From the NCBI GenBank assembly GCA_017458585.1, contig JAFTAJ010000037.1, forward strand, positions 1 to 64,000: 64,000 bases of DNA, read 5' to 3'. A program made the position numbers and the translations under genes. Under the pieces are notes generated by a model that was not told where the DNA came from, ran no database searches, and saw only the letters and a list, made by a program, of their open reading frames with translations. Origin of the DNA: Bacteroidaceae bacterium (GTDB lineage: Bacteria > Bacteroidota > Bacteroidia > Bacteroidales > Bacteroidaceae). Shown in pieces: positions 43,146 to 51,093 of the stretch. The first letter of the stretch is position 1, and each line of letters starts with the position of its first letter.

Positions 43146-44627
43146 ATGCAACCATTACTTATATACAATACTCTTTCGCGTAACAAGGAATTGTTTCGCC
43201 CCATCAACGAAGGTCGCGTAGGCATGTATGTTTGCGGGCCCACCGTCTATGGCGACGCCCATCTGGGCCACGCCCGCCCCGCCATCACTTTCGACCTTCT
43301 CTATCGTTATCTCCTCCACCTTGGCTACAAGGTGCGCTATGTGCGCAACATCACCGACGTGGGCCATTTGGAGCACGATGCCGACGAGGGCGAGGACAAG
43401 ATAGCCAAGAAGGCACGCCTCGAGCAGTTGGAGCCGATGGAGGTGGCACAGTACTACACCAATCGCTTCCATCAGGCGATGGACGCTCTCAATGTGCTGC
43501 CGCCCAGCATCGAGCCTCACGCCTCAGGCCATATCATCGAACAGGAGCAGCTGGTGCAGGAGATTCTCGACAAAGGCTTCGCCTATGTTAGCGAGGGCAG
43601 CGTCTATTTCGATGTGGAGAAATACAATGAGAAGTATCGCTACGGCAAGCTCTCCAATCGTAACCTTACCGATGTCATCAATCATAGCCGCACTCTCGAC
43701 GGACAGGATGAGAAACGCAACCAGGTAGATTTCGCGCTATGGAAGAAAGCCCAGCCGCAGCATATCATGCGCTGGCCCAGCCCGTGGAGCGAGGGCTTCC
43801 CTGGCTGGCACTGCGAGTGCACGGCTATGGGGCGCAAGTACCTCGGCAACCATTTCGACATCCACGGCGGCGGCATGGACCTCGTCTTCCCACACCACGA
43901 GTGTGAGATAGCACAGGCAGTGGCATCGCAGGGCGACGATATGGTGAAGTACTGGATGCACAACAACATGATTACCATCGAGGGTAAGAAGATGGGCAAG
44001 AGCTACAACAATTTCATTACGCTCCAGCAATTCTTCGACGGCAGTCATGAGAAGCTGCAGGAGGCCTATAGCCCGATGACCATACGCTTCTTTATCCTCC
44101 AGGCACACTATCGTTCCACCGTCGATTTCTCCAACGAGGCTCTGCAGGCCAGTCGTAAGGGAATGGAAAGACTCTTCGATGGAATCGCGCAAATTGAGCG
44201 TCTCCAACCTGTGGCCGACGGCACCGTCACCAAGGACTACGCCGAGCAGCTCAGGCAGCGTTGCTACGACGCTATGAACGACGACCTCAACTCGCCCATC
44301 GTCATCAGTCACCTCTTCGACGCCTGCCGTGTCATCAATCAGGTGGCCGACCATCAGCAGACCATCACCCCCGACGGAGTAGAGGCTCTCCGCGAGGTGT
44401 TCCACACTTTCACATTCGATATACTCGGACTCAAGGCAGAGGCCGACGGTGGCAGCAAGCGTGAGGAGGCATATAGTGCGGCTGTTGATCTCTTGCTCGA
44501 GACACGCGCCAAGGCGAAAGCGGCCAAGGACTGGGCAACCAGTGACCTTATTCGCGACCGACTCGCCCAACTGGGCTTCGAGGTGAAGGACACCAAGGAC
44601 GGTGCCACTTGGAAACTGAACAAGTAA
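43146..44627 (+). CDS. cysS: Cysteinyl-tRNA synthetase
   Basis: CysS charges tRNA-Cys. The class I signatures are HLGH (residues 39-42, in [17 protein letters not shown]) and KMGKS (282-286, the KMSKS loop). The zinc ligands are visible in [19 protein letters not shown] and [11 protein letters not shown]. Length (493 aa) is normal and the C-terminal helical anticodon-binding part ends [12 protein letters not shown]. The stop codon lies within the left arm of a long bidirectional terminator shared with the convergent btuF gene. Confidence 0.96.
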   Translation: MQPLLIYNTLSRNKELFRPINEGRVGMYVCGPTVYGDAHLGHARPAITFDLLYRYLLHLGYKVRYVRNITDVGHLEHDADEGEDKIAKKARLEQLEPMEVAQYYTNRFHQAMDALNVLPPSIEPHASGHIIEQEQLVQEILDKGFAYVSEGSVYFDVEKYNEKYRYGKLSNRNLTDVINHSRTLDGQDEKRNQVDFALWKKAQPQHIMRWPSPWSEGFPGWHCECTAMGRKYLGNHFDIHGGGMDLVFPHHECEIAQAVASQGDDMVKYWMHNNMITIEGKKMGKSYNNFITLQQFFDGSHEKLQEAYSPMTIRFFILQAHYRSTVDFSNEALQASRKGMERLFDGIAQIERLQPVADGTVTKDYAEQLRQRCYDAMNDDLNSPIVISHLFDACRVINQVADHQQTITPDGVEALREVFHTFTFDILGLKAEADGGSKREEAYSAAVDLLLETRAKAKAAKDWATSDLIRDRLAQLGFEVKDTKDGATWKLNK

Positions 44628-44666
44628 AACAAAGGGGGTCACGATTCGTGACCCCCTTTGTTTTAC
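44624..44666. terminator. Bidirectional terminator between cysS and btuF
   Basis: Two perfect 21-base arms (44624-44644 and 44646-44666) surround a single central base. Flanking A and T runs make it work in both directions. The stop codons of both convergent genes lie inside it. The core reads AAAGGGGGTCACGA. Confidence 0.92.
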
Positions 44667-45826
44667 TGTGCCAGCGGAAGGTAGTAAACCGGCTGGTAGT
44701 CGGGCAAGAGGTGCGGATAGAGAATCCAGATGATATCCTTCAGCAGGATATCGGGACGGAACGGCACCTCCTCGTAGAAGGGAGTGAGCAATGCGTTGCA
44801 GCCGTAGATATGATGCTGGCGGAAGGGCGCGAACTCTTTGTAGAGGGTGTTCTCCTGCAGCAGCGAGGCATAGGTGAAGTCCTGCGGACGGCTGTATTTT
44901 ATAATCCACACATCGGCATCGCGACCACCCATCAGCACACTCTCCTGCGAGAGGGGCTGACTGCCGCTGGCCTTGTCGGAGGCTATGCTGTAGTCGGCGC
45001 CTGCGTCCTTATAGAGTGTGCCGTAGCAGCTGGCTCCGCCAGGCATATACCAGGTGTTGCCGCTGAGCATGTCGGCGAGTAGCTTGGGATGTTTTTTCTC
45101 TTGTCCAGCCAGTGCTTTGAGACTGTTGTAGTTGTTGCGCACCTCCTCAAAGAGAGCGTTCGCCTCAGCCTCGCGCCCCACCAGCATACCGTAGAATTTC
45201 ATCCACTCGGCGCGTCCCAGGGCAGAGGTCTCCATATAGTCGGCGCACTCCACGATGGGAATGCCCGTTTTCTCCAGCAGTCCGTAGCTGGCCCCTTCGA
45301 AGGGCGACATCAGCAGGGCGTCGGTGCGCTGCTGCACTATCATCTCCACACTGGGATTGAGGCCGCTGCCTACATCCTTGATGCGCCCCTTCTTTATCTG
45401 CGCCTGCACGGCAGGGTTGAGAATGTATTTGCTCTCGCAGATGCTCGCCACCTGCCCGAGGGCACCGATTTTTTCCATCAGCGCGGTGTGCACGGAGGTG
45501 CTCACGCAGAGCCTGCGCAGTGGCACTTCTATCACCGTGACATCCTGTGGCAGAGAAGGATGCTTCTCCCAAAGAATGTTCGTTGACTCCGCGTCTTTTG
45601 TGTTGACCAGCGCATAGCGATGAAGCACTGCGCCCTCCTTCCACGGGTCATTGACAGTTACCAGCCTGTAGCCGTTGCAATCTACAATGTCGAGCAAGCG
45701 AGAGTACTCCATTTTTACTGGAGTACCCTCAGGCTTGCCGACATTGCTAAGGCAGCCCGTCAGCAAAAAAAAGCTAACAACAACAAAAAGAAAAATGTTT
45801 GACTGACGAAGGCTGGACTTTTTCAT
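44663..45826 (-). CDS. btuF: Cobalamin/metal-chelate ABC transporter substrate-binding lipoprotein (BtuF-like)
   Basis: The 387-aa protein is a class III periplasmic binding protein. A lipobox FFLLTGC (Cys25) anchors it to a membrane. Family segments are RRLCVSTSVHTALMEKIGA (start of lobe 1), SGLNPSVEMIVQQRTDALLM, TGIPIVECADYMETSALGRAEWMKFYG (shown partly) and NTLYKEFAPFRQHHIYGCNAL. FepB and BtuF proteins look alike; the assignment to cobalamin rests on the operon with btuB and btuG behind a cobalamin riboswitch. It ends the operon: the permease and ATPase genes (btuCD) are not in the window. Confidence 0.85.
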   Translation of the reverse strand: MKKSSLRQSNIFLFVVVSFFLLTGCLSNVGKPEGTPVKMEYSRLLDIVDCNGYRLVTVNDPWKEGAVLHRYALVNTKDAESTNILWEKHPSLPQDVTVIEVPLRRLCVSTSVHTALMEKIGALGQVASICESKYILNPAVQAQIKKGRIKDVGSGLNPSVEMIVQQRTDALLMSPFEGASYGLLEKTGIPIVECADYMETSALGRAEWMKFYGMLVGREAEANALFEEVRNNYNSLKALAGQEKKHPKLLADMLSGNTWYMPGGASCYGTLYKDAGADYSIASDKASGSQPLSQESVLMGGRDADVWIIKYSRPQDFTYASLLQENTLYKEFAPFRQHHIYGCNALLTPFYEEVPFRPDILLKDIIWILYPHLLPDYQPVYYLPLAQ

Positions 45827-45865
45827 TTTACAATTGTCAAATATTTAATTTGTCAAATTGTGTAA

Positions 45866-46945
45866 TCAATAGAAGATGACCGTACCGGGGTTGAGTCCCA
45901 CAGTGAACTGGTCAAGCTGCAGACCGTCGCTGTTGTAGCGTACGCAGAATCCGTTGGAGTAGTAGTCCACCATGGTGTAGCCTTCTTCAGTCTGCGTGGT
46001 GGCGTAGGCGGTGATATACACGTCGCCATTGGTGGGATTCACGCCGATAGCGAAGGGAGCAGCTACGCCCTGGTTGCTAAAGCTGAGACTTTCTACGCTG
46101 TTGTCGGCCAACTTTACGAAGCCGTAGGTCTGTGCGGCCTTGTAGTAGTTGTAGTCGATGAAGTACAGGCGGTTGGGACCCATGGCGGAGATGGTAGCGT
46201 CGGCCAGCTTGGTGGTGGTGCCGTCGGTGGCGAGGCTGTAGATGGCGGGGTTCACCTCATAGCCGCTCCAGTCAGCCTTGTACTCGCCGCTGCACTGCAG
46301 GTAGAGCTGGTTGCCGTCGGTCAGCACGTTCACGGGATTGGTGGGCACGGTGAGGGTGTTGCTGGCGGTGAAGGTGGCGAGGTCCACTACGGTCACGGTG
46401 TTGCCGCTGCCATAGCCGGAGTTGGCAACATAGAGCTTGCCGTCGAGCACGGCGAGACCCTCGGGATAAGAGCCGGTCTCCACACTATCTACTACCTCGT
46501 AGTTGGTGGTGTCAATCTTGGCAACCATGTTCTTGTAGAACATTGTCACATAGAGGAAGCCGCCGTCGGCCTTGATGCAGCGTGCGCCGTTCAGTTCAAT
46601 CTGCTTTACGCTCTGGGCATTCTTTGCTTCGGCCACCTCTACCACGTTCTCGTCGGTGTTGGTCATGTAGAGCTTGGTGCCATACACAAGGCCGTCGTTA
46701 AGGGTGCCGGCAAGGGCACGGCCGTTGATAGCCTTAAACACTCCGTTGGCAACATAGCGCTGTGTGGGGTCGTAGCTGGTGAGGTCGCCGTCAATCTTGC
46801 TGAAGTAGCTACCTTCACTGAGCACATACACACCGCCTACCCAATTGGGATCGATAGTGTTGTTGGAGTTGTTGTCATCATCACTGCAGCTGGCAAAGCC
46901 AAGCGTCAGCACTGCAAGCAGTGCAATCTTCAATAAGTTTTTCAT
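45866..46945 (-). CDS. btuG: BtuG-like surface cobalamin-binding lipoprotein (DUF5074 beta-propeller)
   Basis: The 359-aa protein has a lipobox GFASC (Cys20) followed by SDDDNNSNN, an acidic stretch typical of the surface-export signal of Bacteroidota lipoproteins. The rest is a beta-propeller of the YncE/DUF5074 type with repeated blades (GGVYVLSEGSYFSKIDG; GTKLYMTNTDENVVEV; GKLYVANSGYGSGNTVTVVD). In Bacteroides, BtuG proteins bind cobalamin with very high affinity on the cell surface and pass it to BtuB. The gene lies directly between btuB and btuF, which supports that role. Confidence 0.87.
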   Translation of the reverse strand: MKNLLKIALLAVLTLGFASCSDDDNNSNNTIDPNWVGGVYVLSEGSYFSKIDGDLTSYDPTQRYVANGVFKAINGRALAGTLNDGLVYGTKLYMTNTDENVVEVAEAKNAQSVKQIELNGARCIKADGGFLYVTMFYKNMVAKIDTTNYEVVDSVETGSYPEGLAVLDGKLYVANSGYGSGNTVTVVDLATFTASNTLTVPTNPVNVLTDGNQLYLQCSGEYKADWSGYEVNPAIYSLATDGTTTKLADATISAMGPNRLYFIDYNYYKAAQTYGFVKLADNSVESLSFSNQGVAAPFAIGVNPTNGDVYITAYATTQTEEGYTMVDYYSNGFCVRYNSDGLQLDQFTVGLNPGTVIFY

Positions 46946-46982
46946 TGTTTTAGAAGTTTAAATAAAGTTTAAAGTTGAATGA

Positions 46983-49055
46983 TTATAGTTTATAGTCTAT
47001 CTTTACTCGCCATCCGCGTCCGGGCATGGGGTAGGCGGCGATAATCTCGTACTGTTTGTTGAGCAGGTTGCTGATGTTGAAGGACGCCGTCAGTCGCTGC
47101 TTGCCCTTGAGGGCGAAGTCGCGGAAGAGCGTCATCCCCAGTTCGCCGTAGCCCCCGATGGAGGAGCCGTCGGCATGGGAGGTGGTGGCCCATGTCTTAC
47201 TCACGGCGTAGGCGTTGAGCGAAGCGTTCACCCACGGATTGTGCCATGTCAGCACCGCGCTCATACTGTGCTGCGGCATATAGGGAAGCTGCTTGTTGTA
47301 GTCGTTGCTATAGGGGTTGGAGCGATTCATGGCGTGCATGTAGGAGTAGTGGCTCTGCATCTCCAGCGCGTGGCGCGCGGCCATCTGCAGATTGAGGCCG
47401 AGGCTGAGGTCCACGCCCTTGATGCGCGTCTCTGCGGCGTTGATGTTGCGCCAGATGAACAGGTTGTAAGGAATGCTTACTATCTTGTCCTTTACCTTAT
47501 TTATATATATATCGCTGCTCATCGTGGCGGTGAGGTTGGGCAGCAGCCTGCCCTCCCATGTAAGGCCTGCGTTCCACTGCGTGGTGCGCTCGGGCTTGAG
47601 ATCCTGCGTGCCGAGGTGGTAGTAGTATAGCTCCGTGAACGACGGCATACGGAAGATGTCCTTCCACATCAGCCTCGCTGTCCATCCTCTGCCCAGCTTC
47701 GCTGCGGCGGAGGCCGACGGGCTCCAGTGGTGATAGTCCTGCCCTGTGGCACCGGTGCGCGTATGCTCCAGGTGGGCGGAGTGGAGCACGCGGCCTGTGA
47801 GCGACAAGAATCCGCGATTCCATCGTGCAGAAAAGGTGTTTAGCAGGTTCAGGCGCGAGGAGTGGCGGTCTATGTCCGTCTTGCGATGGCTGTTGAGGTC
47901 GTTGTGCACTATGTCGCTGGCGTAGCTGAAGCTGAGACTCTCCGTGGGGCGGTAGAGCACGGCGCCGCTGAGGTATCCCTCGCGCTGCCAGTAGGCTCCG
48001 TCCGTCACTCCGTCGGGGTAGAGGCGGTCCTTGTAGTCGGAGCTGGCGAAGTTCCATTTGGCGGCAGCCTTGAGCGACCACTGGTCGCTGAGGCGTCCGC
48101 GGTAGAGCATCTGACCGAAGGCCGTGCGCTCGCGCAGCTGTTGCTTGCTCTCGCTGGTGTAGTAGCGCACCACGCCGGGCAGGTCGCGGTCGTTGTCGTA
48201 GTAGTATGCCTTGACTCTGAGCACATGGTTGGTGCTGAAGGCGTAGCTCGCGTTTATCTCGGCGTGCCCCTGGTTCATCTTAGAGTGGACGCGTCGCTTG
48301 TGTATGCGCTCCGTGATATTATAGATGGTGAAGGGGTAGTCGTTCTCCGCGTATATATAGTCGGCCATGGCACTCAGCGACAGCTTGCCCCATCGACCCC
48401 CCGCGCTGAGCGTCGGGTTAGTGTAGCCCCAGGAGCCAAGGACCATTGAAAATTGACCATTGACCATTGAAAGACCCCCTCTCCGCTCCCCCTCTAGGGG
48501 GAGTACTCCCCCTCCATAGAGGGAGGGGGCAGGGGGGAGGGTCTGTTCTGTTTCTATCCTCAGCATCCCTGGCGTGGTGGCTTCGCGGGCAGAGATAAAG
48601 ATGTCGCTGCCCTCGCCTACGAGGAGAGAGAGCTGCTGCACACCGTTGAGCGTGTAGCGCTGCAGGTCTATCTGTCCTGTCTGCACATCGCTCAGCGCTA
48701 TGCCGTCGTAGCTCACGCCCGTGAAGCGGGCGCCCAGTCCGCGGATGCTCACCGTCTTGAGGCCTCCCGCGCCACCGTAGTCGTGGAGCGTCACGCCGCT
48801 CATGTGCTTCACCGCATCGCTGAGCTGGTGCACACCCATCTGCGCCATGTCGCGGGCCGTGAGGGTCTGAGTGGGCGCGGCGTTGGAGAGGTCGCGCTGC
48901 TTGGCAGAGCCGCTGACTGTCACTTCGTGCAGCTGACGGCTCTTCAGAGTATCAACAGCAGGTGCGTACTTCGCCCAGCCACTGGTGCCCACCAGCAGCG
49001 TAGCCACAATAAGTGCTTTTGACTTTATGGGATATAACGGTCTCATTGTTAACAT
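46983..49055 (-). CDS. btuB: TonB-dependent cobalamin receptor BtuB
   Basis: BtuB imports cobalamin across the outer membrane using TonB energy. The 690-aa protein has a signal sequence (ALIVATLLVGTSGWA), a TonB-box-like segment (LHEVTVSGSA), a plug domain (SDAVKHMSGVTLHDYGGAGG; VSIRGLGARFTGVSYDG) and a 22-strand barrel ending WRVKIDYKL. Between plug and first strands an odd linker (about residues 172-205: GGGVLPLEGERRGGLSMVNG) is encoded by a GC-rich palindromic element followed by CAATGGT repeats (48440-48545). A cobalamin riboswitch lies upstream, so B12 represses the operon. Confidence 0.93.
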   Translation of the reverse strand: MLTMRPLYPIKSKALIVATLLVGTSGWAKYAPAVDTLKSRQLHEVTVSGSAKQRDLSNAAPTQTLTARDMAQMGVHQLSDAVKHMSGVTLHDYGGAGGLKTVSIRGLGARFTGVSYDGIALSDVQTGQIDLQRYTLNGVQQLSLLVGEGSDIFISAREATTPGMLRIETEQTLPPAPSLYGGGVLPLEGERRGGLSMVNGQFSMVLGSWGYTNPTLSAGGRWGKLSLSAMADYIYAENDYPFTIYNITERIHKRRVHSKMNQGHAEINASYAFSTNHVLRVKAYYYDNDRDLPGVVRYYTSESKQQLRERTAFGQMLYRGRLSDQWSLKAAAKWNFASSDYKDRLYPDGVTDGAYWQREGYLSGAVLYRPTESLSFSYASDIVHNDLNSHRKTDIDRHSSRLNLLNTFSARWNRGFLSLTGRVLHSAHLEHTRTGATGQDYHHWSPSASAAAKLGRGWTARLMWKDIFRMPSFTELYYYHLGTQDLKPERTTQWNAGLTWEGRLLPNLTATMSSDIYINKVKDKIVSIPYNLFIWRNINAAETRIKGVDLSLGLNLQMAARHALEMQSHYSYMHAMNRSNPYSNDYNKQLPYMPQHSMSAVLTWHNPWVNASLNAYAVSKTWATTSHADGSSIGGYGELGMTLFRDFALKGKQRLTASFNISNLLNKQYEIIAAYPMPGRGWRVKIDYKL
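48440..48545. repeat. In-frame repeat block in btuB (GC-rich palindromes plus CAATGGT units)
   Basis: On the minus strand two inverted copies of the CCCCCT..AGGGGG element meet at AGTACT (48513-48516 area) and are followed by CAATGGTCAATGGTCAATTT repeats. Both repeat families occur elsewhere in spacers. Here they keep an open frame and encode about 35 residues of a linker. Confidence 0.8.
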
Positions 49056-49091
49056 CGGCCTTTCCTCGAGGCTTAGTCATTTAGGCTTTCC

Positions 49092-49122
49092 CTCTTTCCC
49101 TTCCCTTCGGGATGGGTCAGGG
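49092..49122. repeat. GC-rich element copy between riboswitch and btuB
   Basis: TTCCCTTCGGGATGGGTCAG and following GGGTAGGCT; nearest to the copy inside the DUF4271 gene. It sits between the riboswitch and the btuB start codon, in the expression-platform region on the minus strand. Confidence 0.5.
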
Positions 49123-49129
49123 GTAGGCT

Positions 49130-49362
49130 TTGCAAGGCAGGTCTTCTGACTTGCTCCTACCTTCCGCGCCTTCCCAAAAGACTCTCTCCTCAGCCTCTCC
49201 CTTTAAGGAGAGTGCGTGTCCCTCATAGAGGGGTACGGAAGGGGGTCCTTCAGTGGCTATCTTGCGGATGGTGACAAGGGAGCTCACAGCAGCGGGACTG
49301 TCGGGGACTCTCACCCCGTTCCCTTTTAATCGTGGGCCGCTCGCGCAGCTTCACGAACCATT
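49130..49362 (-). ncRNA. Cobalamin riboswitch upstream of btuB
   Basis: On the minus strand the RNA shows the conserved cobalamin pattern: AAGGGAACGGGGTGAGAGTC, then CAGTCCCGCTGCTGTGAGC, then GGGAAGGCGCGGAAGG, and finally the B12 box AGTCAGAAGACCTGCC (49136-49151). It binds adenosylcobalamin or related forms and turns off btuB expression. The variable peripheral arm (about 49190-49252) is enlarged by two GC-rich palindromic elements in opposite orientation. The transcript starts just downstream of the promoter at 49370-49402. Confidence 0.92.
49192..49252. repeat. Two GC-rich elements inside riboswitch peripheral arm
   Basis: CTCTCCCTTTAAGGAGAG and CCCTCATAGAGGGGTACGGA with GGGGGTCCTT lie head to head in the variable arm of the cobalamin riboswitch. 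They match the CCCCCT..AGGGGG..GAGGGGGTCT pattern with several changes. Confidence 0.6.
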
Positions 49363-49369
49363 GCGACTG

Positions 49370-49402
49370 CAAAGTTACTAATTTTTCCAATTGCGCAGCA
49401 AA
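49370..49402 (-). promoter_or_regulatory. btuB operon promoter
   Basis: On the minus strand TTTG (49402-49399) and TAACTTTG (49377-49370) are 21 bases apart. The predicted start is near 49363, at the 5' edge of the riboswitch. Confidence 0.7.
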
Positions 49403-49424
49403 TTTTCCCACTGTTTTTTATAAA

Positions 49425-49781
49425 AAGCGCGACATCGTGGAATCTTAGCCCACTCTCGTGAAATTTTATCGCGACTTCGTGACATCTTAGCCTGCTCTTG
49501 CGCAAAAAAAGCGCGACTTCGCGAAAATATCTCCGCCGAGTCACGCTCGTATCTCGGCGGAAACATGATTGTGTTTCCGCCGAAACAAACTTATGATTCC
49601 GCCGAAATAAACCTGTGTTCTCGCCGAGTTATTCCAGCGCCGTCAGCTTTAATTTCCACGAAGTCGGCTTTAAATTCTACGAAGTCAGCTTTAGATTCCA
49701 CGCCGTCAGCGTTAAATTTCACGAAGTCCGCATTAAAATAACTCCGCACGGAGAAAAATCTTTTCCGTACGGAGTTATAAA
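49425..49781. repeat. Degenerate 21-bp repeat array, locus 3 (two-sided)
   Basis: Seventeen units of 21 bases follow each other with almost no register change. The first five (49425-49529) read like GCGCGACTTCGTGAAATCT. A central group (about 49530-49634) has the core TCCGCCGAAA. Then five units (49635-49739) read like CCACGAAGTCAGCTTTAAATT, the reverse complement of the first group. Two final units form a palindrome CTCCGCACGGAG / CTCCGTACGGAG type. No gene lies here; short ORFs are by-products of the period. The array begins 23 bases behind the btuB -33 box. Confidence 0.85.
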
Positions 49782-49825
49782 AAACAAGTTCGGGTGTTTA
49801 TCATACGCCCCCGGCTCCCTGGGCC

Positions 49826-49882
49826 ACCCCCTCTAGAGGGGGATCTTTTGTCTTCCCCCTTCAGGGGGATGAGAGGGGGTCT
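49826..49882. repeat. Pair of GC-rich palindromic elements next to 21-bp array
   Basis: CCCCCTCTAGAGGGGGAT and CCCCCTTCAGGGGGATGAGA with GGGGGTCT stand in tandem between the 21-bp array and the small 64-aa gene, of whose stop codon they lie immediately downstream on the minus strand. Confidence 0.75.
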
Positions 49883-49883
49883 A

Positions 49884-50078
49884 TTAGTACTCCTCCTGTC
49901 CTACGCAGTCGTCTTCCCAGGAGTAGCCCCAGAACTTCTCGCTGCGGGCGCCGCTGCTGCTACCTTCGCTACCGCCGCCGACACCGGAGTCGCCGCCGCT
50001 CACTTTGTTGACTTGAAACATGGGGGAGGAAACTCTCACCATGTTCATCGTTGGTGAAAAATAATCTCTCTTTTTCAT
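49884..50078 (-). CDS. Small Gly/Ser-rich peptide of a Prevotella-type family (64 aa)
   Basis: The 64-aa product begins MKKRDYFSPTMNMVRVSSP, has a central GGDSGVGGGSEGSSSGARSE stretch, and ends KFWGYSWEDDCVGQEEY. Short proteins with the order 'MKK..Y..P.M.VV - Gly/Ser linker - acidic aromatic tail' are frequent in Prevotella-like genomes, usually next to genes for secreted repeat proteins; their function is unknown. It follows the BspA-like gene by 18 bases on the same strand, so the two are probably co-transcribed. There is no typical signal peptide. I rate it real because of this family resemblance and position. Confidence 0.65.
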   Translation of the reverse strand: MKKRDYFSPTMNMVRVSSPMFQVNKVSGGDSGVGGGSEGSSSGARSEKFWGYSWEDDCVGQEEY

Positions 50079-50096
50079 ATAATCATTTACTATTTA

Positions 50097-51093
50097 CTAT
50101 TTTATAACGATCTTTTTACCATTGTGGATGTAAATGCCCTTAAGTTTTGGTGCGCCGTTGAGCTTCACACCGTCGAGAGTGAACCAACTTTCGGACTCTC
50201 GAACTTCCGAACTGTCGAACTTTTGCAAGCCTGTCGGGTCGTCATCGTCGAAGGTGAGGACGAAGTTGTTGGCTTGATTGCCGTCTGCCAGCTGGAAGTA
50301 TGCGCGGAAGGCGTTGATGTGTGCGCCACTCTTCGGCCAGTAGAGGGTGTTGCTCTCTCCCATGAAGAGGATGTTGTGGTTGTCGGCATTGAAGGTGATG
50401 GGCTCGTATGTGCCCTTGAAGGTGACGTCGCCGCTGACGAAGTCGTTGGTGGTGCTGGTGACGGTGACATTCTCGAAGAGCGGGTTGACGAGGTTCTCGC
50501 CGCTGGCCCACTTAATAATATAAGGTGTGCCTGCGGTGATTTCATCGACAATGGTGAAGTTGATTGATAGCGTGTTGCCAGAAATGGATGCGCTGGAGAT
50601 TTCGCGTATCTCTGCTCCTGCCAGTGGTGATGCAGCCAGTTGTGTAGCGTCAAGGTTGAACGGCAGGCACAGTGTGTTCCAGTCACCGTCTTTGTATAGC
50701 GTGCGGTCGCTGAGTGTTACTTCATACGAAAGGCCGCTTGTGGCTGCATCGTTTATGGCGCCGCTGTTATCGGTATCATTGGTCAACAAGAGGTTGTTCA
50801 TCACCGTCCAGCCTGCTGGGATGCCGTTGGGGCTGTCTATTGTCCAGTCGTTCATGGACGGTGCTTTGACAAATGTTCCTGTAGCAGCTACGTTATTCAG
50901 CCAACTCATGACATTATCCTCAGCGGTATTTCCAACAAGGGGATCAACGAGGAACTCTGTGGCGAGGCACTTCACGTAGTTCAGGCTGGTGCAGCCGTCG
51001 AACATATAGCTGTATGCGTTATCGGCCACGATTGGAGCTGGCAGTTCGGGAGCTCTTTCGAGGCTCGTACAGCCCTGGAACATATTCTGGTAA
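50097..51093 (-). CDS. BspA-like repeat protein, C-terminal part (after frameshift)
   Basis: This frame carries the last two 23-residue units (FYQNMFQGCTSLERAPELPAP; AYSYMFDGCTSLNYVKCLA), a spacer with NDWTIDSPNGIPAGWTV, and a C-terminal beta-rich domain (YKDGDWNTLCLPFNLDA ... ILFMGESNTLYWP). It ends with the tail GAPKLKGIYIHNGKKIVIK, a sorting-like ending also seen in the PKD/LamG protein. It continues the gene at 51019-53667 in another frame; removing one T from a TTTT run (A4 at 51092-51095 on the plus strand) joins them so that the unit pattern is exact. There is no good start codon of its own, so it is probably not separately translated. Confidence 0.8.

Noticed and set aside
48440..48545. 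A frameshift or intergenic region in btuB because of the repeat block
   Set aside because: The frame stays open through it and the family sequence continues on both sides in the same frame.
49117..49314. A small protein antisense or leader ORF upstream of btuB
   Set aside because: It overlaps the conserved cobalamin riboswitch core, which explains the sequence.
49425..49781. CRISPR array
   Set aside because: There are no unique spacers between identical repeats; units are contiguous and degenerate, and no cas gene is in the window.
49615..49836. An open frame over the 21-bp array giving FHEVGFK-type repeats
   Set aside because: Same artefact of the 21-base period; sequence drifts without codon constraint.
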